DNA of 64,000 nucleotides from Geminicoccaceae bacterium (GTDB lineage Bacteria > Pseudomonadota > Alphaproteobacteria > Geminicoccales > Geminicoccaceae). Positions 60,340 through 64,000 of this stretch are shown piece after piece. The DNA is taken from assembly GCA_020638465.1 (NCBI GenBank), contig JACKIM010000003.1, forward strand, positions 201,001 to 265,000, written 5' to 3'. The notes beneath the pieces were generated by a model, which was not told the origin of the DNA, made no database searches, and saw only the letters and a list, made by a program, of their open reading frames with translations. Positions within the stretch are counted from its first letter, which is position 1, and every line of letters begins with the position of its first letter. The translations under genes were made by a program, and so were the position numbers.

Positions 60340-61209
60340 TCAGATGAATTTCTTTTCGAGTGCATCAAAATGCGATTTCCGGACAGTTTCTTGTCGCAGC
60401 TTGAAGTCTGCCACAAACTGACCTTCATCCATGCGGCCGGACCTCTTCAACTCACTCAACGCCCTTTGCATTCCCAAGAGCGCGCCCTGCAGGGCCGCAT
60501 TGGCGTAAAGAACCAACGCGAAACCCATTTCATCCAGCCGGGTGAAATCGAGGATCGGCGTCTTGCCACCGACCACCATGTTGACCAGCTGCGGCGTGCC
60601 CTTCAGGCGCATGGGAATTGCCGCCATTTCTTCGACACTGGTGGGTGCCTCGACGAAGGTGATATCGGCTCCGTCCTCGACGAAAGCCGCAGCACGATCG
60701 AGGGCTTCGTCCAGAGATGAGGTCGCGCGGGCATCCGTGCGGGCGACGATGAGAAAATTCGAGTCGTGCCGCGCATCCGCCGCCGCCTTGATCCGGCTGC
60801 GAGCCTCGTCGAGCGCCACCACATCCTTTCCGTTGAAATGACCGCAACGCTTGGGGTTCACCTGATCTTCCAGCTGGATCGCACTGGCCCCGGCCCGCTC
60901 GATGACCCGGACACTGTGATACACATTGACCGCGTTGCCAAAGCCCGTGTCGGCATCGACCACCAATGGCAGATCGGTGGTATTGCGCAAAATTGCGGTA
61001 TGCTGGGCAATGTCGGTGAGGTTGATGAACCCCATGTCGGGAATGCCGTAGAAAGTATTGGTCACGCCGGCACCAGAGACATAGATCGCCTCGAAATCCA
61101 GTCCTTCGATCACACGGGCGGCAAGCGCATTGGCCGCACCGGGCATCAGGATCGCACCGCCGTTGTTCAGGCGATGGCGAAATCCCCTGTTGATCTCATG
61201 TGTCAGCAT
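60340..61209 (-). CDS. Isocitrate lyase/PEP mutase family protein (PrpB-like lyase)
   Basis: A 289-residue barrel enzyme. The metal-binding DADTGFG (about residues 85-91) and the catalytic KRCGH motif (120-124) are both present. It is like 2-methylisocitrate lyase (PrpB) but closer in length and detail to the general family (for example dimethylmalate or oxaloacetate-type lyases), so the substrate is open. AAGGAGG precedes ATG 61209 by 8 bases, which decides the start. It follows the IclR gene by 80 bases and is near an AcnD-type aconitase; together they suggest cleavage of a tricarboxylate or methylated analogue. Confidence 0.87.
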   Translation of the reverse strand: MLTHEINRGFRHRLNNGGAILMPGAANALAARVIEGLDFEAIYVSGAGVTNTFYGIPDMGFINLTDIAQHTAILRNTTDLPLVVDADTGFGNAVNVYHSVRVIERAGASAIQLEDQVNPKRCGHFNGKDVVALDEARSRIKAAADARHDSNFLIVARTDARATSSLDEALDRAAAFVEDGADITFVEAPTSVEEMAAIPMRLKGTPQLVNMVVGGKTPILDFTRLDEMGFALVLYANAALQGALLGMQRALSELKRSGRMDEGQFVADFKLRQETVRKSHFDALEKKFI

Positions 61210-61289
61210 TGCCCTGACCTCCTTCCTCTGCGATCCGCTTTCGTCTAGGGCACGCACCGTGCCGCGATCAAGCCGGACGCAACGGCGTT

Positions 61290-61979
61290 TCACTCCGGAG
61301 AATGCGGATCGACTCCGGACAGGGACCGGGCAAGGCTTTCCAGCAGTGGCACGATCCTTGTCCGTGCTGCGGCGTCGAAACGGCTGGCCAGTCCCGACAC
61401 GGTCAGTGCCCCCGCCAGCATGCCTTCGGATGAGAATACGGGGGTCGAAACCGACGAAATGCCCGGATTGGTTTCCCCCTCGGACATGACAGTACCGTTT
61501 TCGCTGAATCTCGACAGGTCGCGTACATTCTCGCCACTGAAGTGACGAAGCACCATCCCCGAAGCGCCGGAGGAAAGTCGCAACCGCATCCCTTCCTCGA
61601 CATGGAAATGCTGCAAATTGGGCGAATTCTCACGATAGAGACAGACCCGGTCGTCTCCGGAACGGACATAGAACGATGCCGTTTCACCGGTGGCCTCGAC
61701 CAGGGTTCTGAGTGCGGTGGCAACACGTTCTCGCGAGATGAAGTCGCGACGAAAGATCAGACCCAGCCGCCAGACGCTGGGACCGACACTGAATACACCC
61801 TGCGCATCCCTCTGGATGAAGCCATAGATCATCATCGAAGTGGCCAGCCGCAGGATGGTACTCTTGTGCAGGCCGGTTTCCTCGGCGAGTTCGGCCAGGG
61901 TCATTCCCGGCCGCTGTGCCGTGAAGGCCGACAGAATCGACATCGCGCGCTCCACGGACTCGGTTCTGGCCGCACACAT
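61290..61979 (-). CDS. IclR family transcriptional regulator
   Basis: A 229-residue regulator with the IclR winged HTH (MTLAELAEETGLHKSTILRLATSM, then QRDAQGVFSVGPSVWRLG) and the effector domain (ASFYVRSGDDRVCLYRENS, LRLSSGASGMVLRHF, TNPGISSVSTPVF). IclR proteins often sense aromatic acids, glyoxylate or pyruvate. ATG 61979 was taken as start since the HTH begins soon after; the frame is open further. It lies between the PrpB-like gene and the divergent AcnD-type gene across a 94-base promoter region, and probably controls both. Confidence 0.9.
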   Translation of the reverse strand: MCAARTESVERAMSILSAFTAQRPGMTLAELAEETGLHKSTILRLATSMMIYGFIQRDAQGVFSVGPSVWRLGLIFRRDFISRERVATALRTLVEATGETASFYVRSGDDRVCLYRENSPNLQHFHVEEGMRLRLSSGASGMVLRHFSGENVRDLSRFSENGTVMSEGETNPGISSVSTPVFSSEGMLAGALTVSGLASRFDAAARTRIVPLLESLARSLSGVDPHSPE

Positions 61980-62073
61980 CGTCGTTCTCTCTGGCGAAAT
62001 GACCTCGACATGAACTTGTGCTTTCGAACGGGAAAAGTCTAGCTCGGGCCCATATCCAGCCGGAGACACCGCA

Positions 62074-64000
62074 TTGCGTTACCTGCCTGTGCCGGGCACT
62101 TCCCTGCGTGCCTACGACTATCGTCAGGATCTGGGCGAAGATTGGCCCACCTTGCCCATTTCATTGCGAATCCTTGCCGAGATCGCCGGGCGCCATTCCG
62201 GCGACGGTTCGGATGCAGCGCCGGTGGCGGCGCGCAATGGACAGGCGGTGGCCTTTCGGCCAGCACGGCTGCTGCTTCATGACATGCTGGGAATTCCGGC
62301 ATTGGTCGACATCATGGCATTGCGGGACAGGCTCGCCGAGGAAGGCGGCACCCCGTCGCTGGTCGACATGAGCTTGCCGGTCGATCTGGTGATCGATCAT
62401 GCAATGACGATCGATTTCTGGGCCGACGGAATGGCGCTGGAAAAGAACATGGCGCGTGAGTTCGAGGTGAATCGCGAACGCTTTGCCTTCCTCAAGACCT
62501 GCGCTGCGCGCTTCCCCCGGTTACGGGTCATTCCGCCCGGCGGAGGTATCTGCCATCAGGTGAATCTGGAGTTTCTCGGCCAGACGGTGATGCCCTCGAC
62601 CGAGGATCCCTCGATCCTGATCTGCGACAGTTGTCTTGGAACCGACAGTCATACGACGATGATCAATGCGCTGGGAGTGACCGGTTGGGGCATTGGCGGG
62701 CTTGAGGCGGAGGGGCTGCTGTTCGGCGAGACTACAGCCGTGAACGTGCCGCGGGTGATCGGGCTGGAGGTGACGGGTACGCCGTCGCATGCGATCACCG
62801 CCACCGATATCGCCCTCGTGGTGACGGAGAAACTGCGCGCGCTCGGTGTCGTCGACACCTTTATCGAGATGTTCGGTACGGGCTATGAACGGCTCAACGT
62901 CGCGGACCGTGCGACGATTGCCAACATGTCTCCCGAATACGGTTCGACGCAGGTGTTCTGTCCGGTCGACAGGAATACGATTCGATATCTGCGCGAGACG
63001 GGCAGGACGGCTCAGGCGGTCCGGGCGGAAGCCTATTGCAAGGCACAAGGCATGTGGGCCGACGGCATGGACGCTGCAATCGAGTATGACAGTGTCGTGA
63101 CGCTGGATCTTGCCCGAATTGGTCGAAGCATTTCCGGTCCCGCAAGACCCGAACAGCGCATCGACCTCGCCGACGTTTCATCGAGATTGACGTCACCGGC
63201 TGAAGCCTCGCGCCGGGTGGTGATCGAAGGTGCCGGCCACGACATCGGCGACGGCGATGTCATCATCGCCGCCATTACCAGCTGCACCAACACCGCCAAT
63301 CCCCGCAACATGGTGCTGGCCGGATTGATGGCACGCAGGGCCGTGGCTCGCGGCCTTACGGTCAAACCACATGTCAAGACATCGCTGGCGCCGGGTTCGC
63401 GGGTGGTCGCGCGCTATCTTGAGAAGAGCGGACTGCAGAACGATCTGGACGCACTGGGCTTCGCGTTGACCGCCTTTGCCTGTTCGACATGCAACGGCAT
63501 GTCGGGGCCGTTGCGTCCCGAACACGAGGCGGCAATCAGGTCCCACGACATCAACGCAGTCGCTGTGCTGTCGGGCAATCGCAACTTTGCCGGGCGCATC
63601 CATCCCCTGGCCTCGCGCAATGTCATCGCATCGCCGCCACTGGTGGTGGCCTATGCGCTTGCCGGCACCATTCTCACCGACATCACGACCGAGCCGCTGG
63701 GGATCGACCGCGATGGGCACCCGGTGACATTGGCCGACCTCTGGCCGGCAGCCGAAGATGTCGACGCGATCATCGGGACTTGCCTCACGGCAGAAGATTT
63801 TCTGCACAATTTCAACACTATCGACGATGTGAATCCGGAATGGACAGCGCTGGAGGTGGACAATGAACGCTATGACTGGCCATCTTCCACCTATGTCGGC
63901 TTTCCTCCATTCGTGCGTTCGATCGCGCCCGAGTGCCCGGCGATCGAACCGCTTGTCGGGCTGCGCCCACTCGTCATTCTGGGGGATTCGGTAACGACCG
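62074..64000 (+). CDS. Aconitase family hydratase, AcnD-like (partial at right edge)
   Basis: An open frame of about 642 residues that runs off the window. Aconitase landmarks are LGTDSHTTMINALGVTGWGIGGLEAE and the Fe-S cysteines C404 (AITSCTNTANPRN), C470 and C473 (AFACSTCNGMSGPL). The FACxTCNGMSG form and AVLSGNRNFAGRIHPL...VIASPPLVVAYALAGT match AcnD, the Fe-S 2-methylcitrate dehydratase, more than AcnA (GCTTCIGNSGPL). TTG 62074 is 8 bases after GGAG and is the likely start. The C-terminal swivel domain lies outside the window. It is divergent from iclR and the PrpB-like gene. Confidence 0.88.
   Translation, partial: MRYLPVPGTSLRAYDYRQDLGEDWPTLPISLRILAEIAGRHSGDGSDAAPVAARNGQAVAFRPARLLLHDMLGIPALVDIMALRDRLAEEGGTPSLVDMSLPVDLVIDHAMTIDFWADGMALEKNMAREFEVNRERFAFLKTCAARFPRLRVIPPGGGICHQVNLEFLGQTVMPSTEDPSILICDSCLGTDSHTTMINALGVTGWGIGGLEAEGLLFGETTAVNVPRVIGLEVTGTPSHAITATDIALVVTEKLRALGVVDTFIEMFGTGYERLNVADRATIANMSPEYGSTQVFCPVDRNTIRYLRETGRTAQAVRAEAYCKAQGMWADGMDAAIEYDSVVTLDLARIGRSISGPARPEQRIDLADVSSRLTSPAEASRRVVIEGAGHDIGDGDVIIAAITSCTNTANPRNMVLAGLMARRAVARGLTVKPHVKTSLAPGSRVVARYLEKSGLQNDLDALGFALTAFACSTCNGMSGPLRPEHEAAIRSHDINAVAVLSGNRNFAGRIHPLASRNVIASPPLVVAYALAGTILTDITTEPLGIDRDGHPVTLADLWPAAEDVDAIIGTCLTAEDFLHNFNTIDDVNPEWTALEVDNERYDWPSSTYVGFPPFVRSIAPECPAIEPLVGLRPLVILGDSVTT

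Noticed and set aside
1..64000. CRISPR arrays, rRNA, tRNA, transposases, integrases and toxin-antitoxin pairs
   Set aside because: None recognised on either strand. The iterons are the only clear direct-repeat cluster, and their short irregular spacing rules out CRISPR.

Overview
The window is GC-rich and densely coded. It is dominated by solute transporters (ABC, TRAP and tripartite tricarboxylate types), Gfo/Idh/MocA oxidoreductases, TIM-barrel sugar isomerases and FAD oxidoreductases. That profile, with Tat-dependent binding proteins and a ParA-ParB-RepA replication cassette, suggests a free-living alphaproteobacterium, perhaps in or near Rhodospirillales/Geminicoccales. The taxon is an inference from gene content only. 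The repA-parB-parA cassette with iterons at 11.9-16.2 kb suggests that the molecule is a megaplasmid or chromid, or carries an integrated one.

Layout. 0-3 kb: the end of a dipeptide-type ABC transporter, then a DUF2946 protein with a PCuAC copper chaperone. 3-9.5 kb (minus): one probable operon of an enolase-superfamily enzyme, a PuuB-like amine/amino-acid oxidase and a complete PotFGHI-type ABC importer. 9.8-11.3 kb: two unrecognised proteins, the second with its own promoter region and a strong terminator. 11.3-16.25 kb: the replicon core, with repA, an iteron-bearing origin, parB, parA and two related parS-like palindromes. 16.25-24.4 kb: a surface glycan or lipid cluster (epimerase and hexapeptide acyltransferase on minus; methyltransferase, GlpD-like dehydrogenase, GT4 glycosyltransferase, sulfotransferase and flippase on plus). 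24.6-26.8 kb: LtrA and a voltage-gated K+ channel. 26.8-27.5 kb: an AT-rich gap.

27.5-37.5 kb: a TIM isomerase with a Gfo/Idh/MocA enzyme, then a glycerol-type catabolic operon (GlpA-like, GlpB-like, GlpK) divergent from a DeoR regulator fused translationally to a TRAP transporter. 37.8-40.5 kb: a GAF-PAS-GGDEF-EAL protein and an AhpD-like protein. 40.5-44.3 kb: a sugar ABC importer without its own ATPase, divergent from an amidohydrolase. 45.5-55.0 kb: a nine-gene minus-strand operon for uptake and catabolism of an unknown sugar or cyclitol (binding protein, two permeases, two Gfo/Idh/MocA enzymes, UgpC-like ATPase, a third Gfo/Idh/MocA enzyme, a DUF993 aldolase-like protein, a TIM isomerase). 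A TetR regulator sits upstream, and two matching operator candidates flank it, one before the nine-gene operon and one before the divergent Gfo/Idh/MocA-tctCBA operon. 60.3-64 kb: a PrpB-like lyase and IclR regulator, divergent from an AcnD-type aconitase that runs off the right edge.

The most interesting points are the replicon architecture, the TetR operator pair with the DUF993 pathway, the sulfotransferase-containing glycan cluster, the TRAP-glycerol kinase pairing, and a small unrecognised Cys-rich protein next to the replicon. No CRISPR array, rRNA, tRNA or insertion sequence was recognised.
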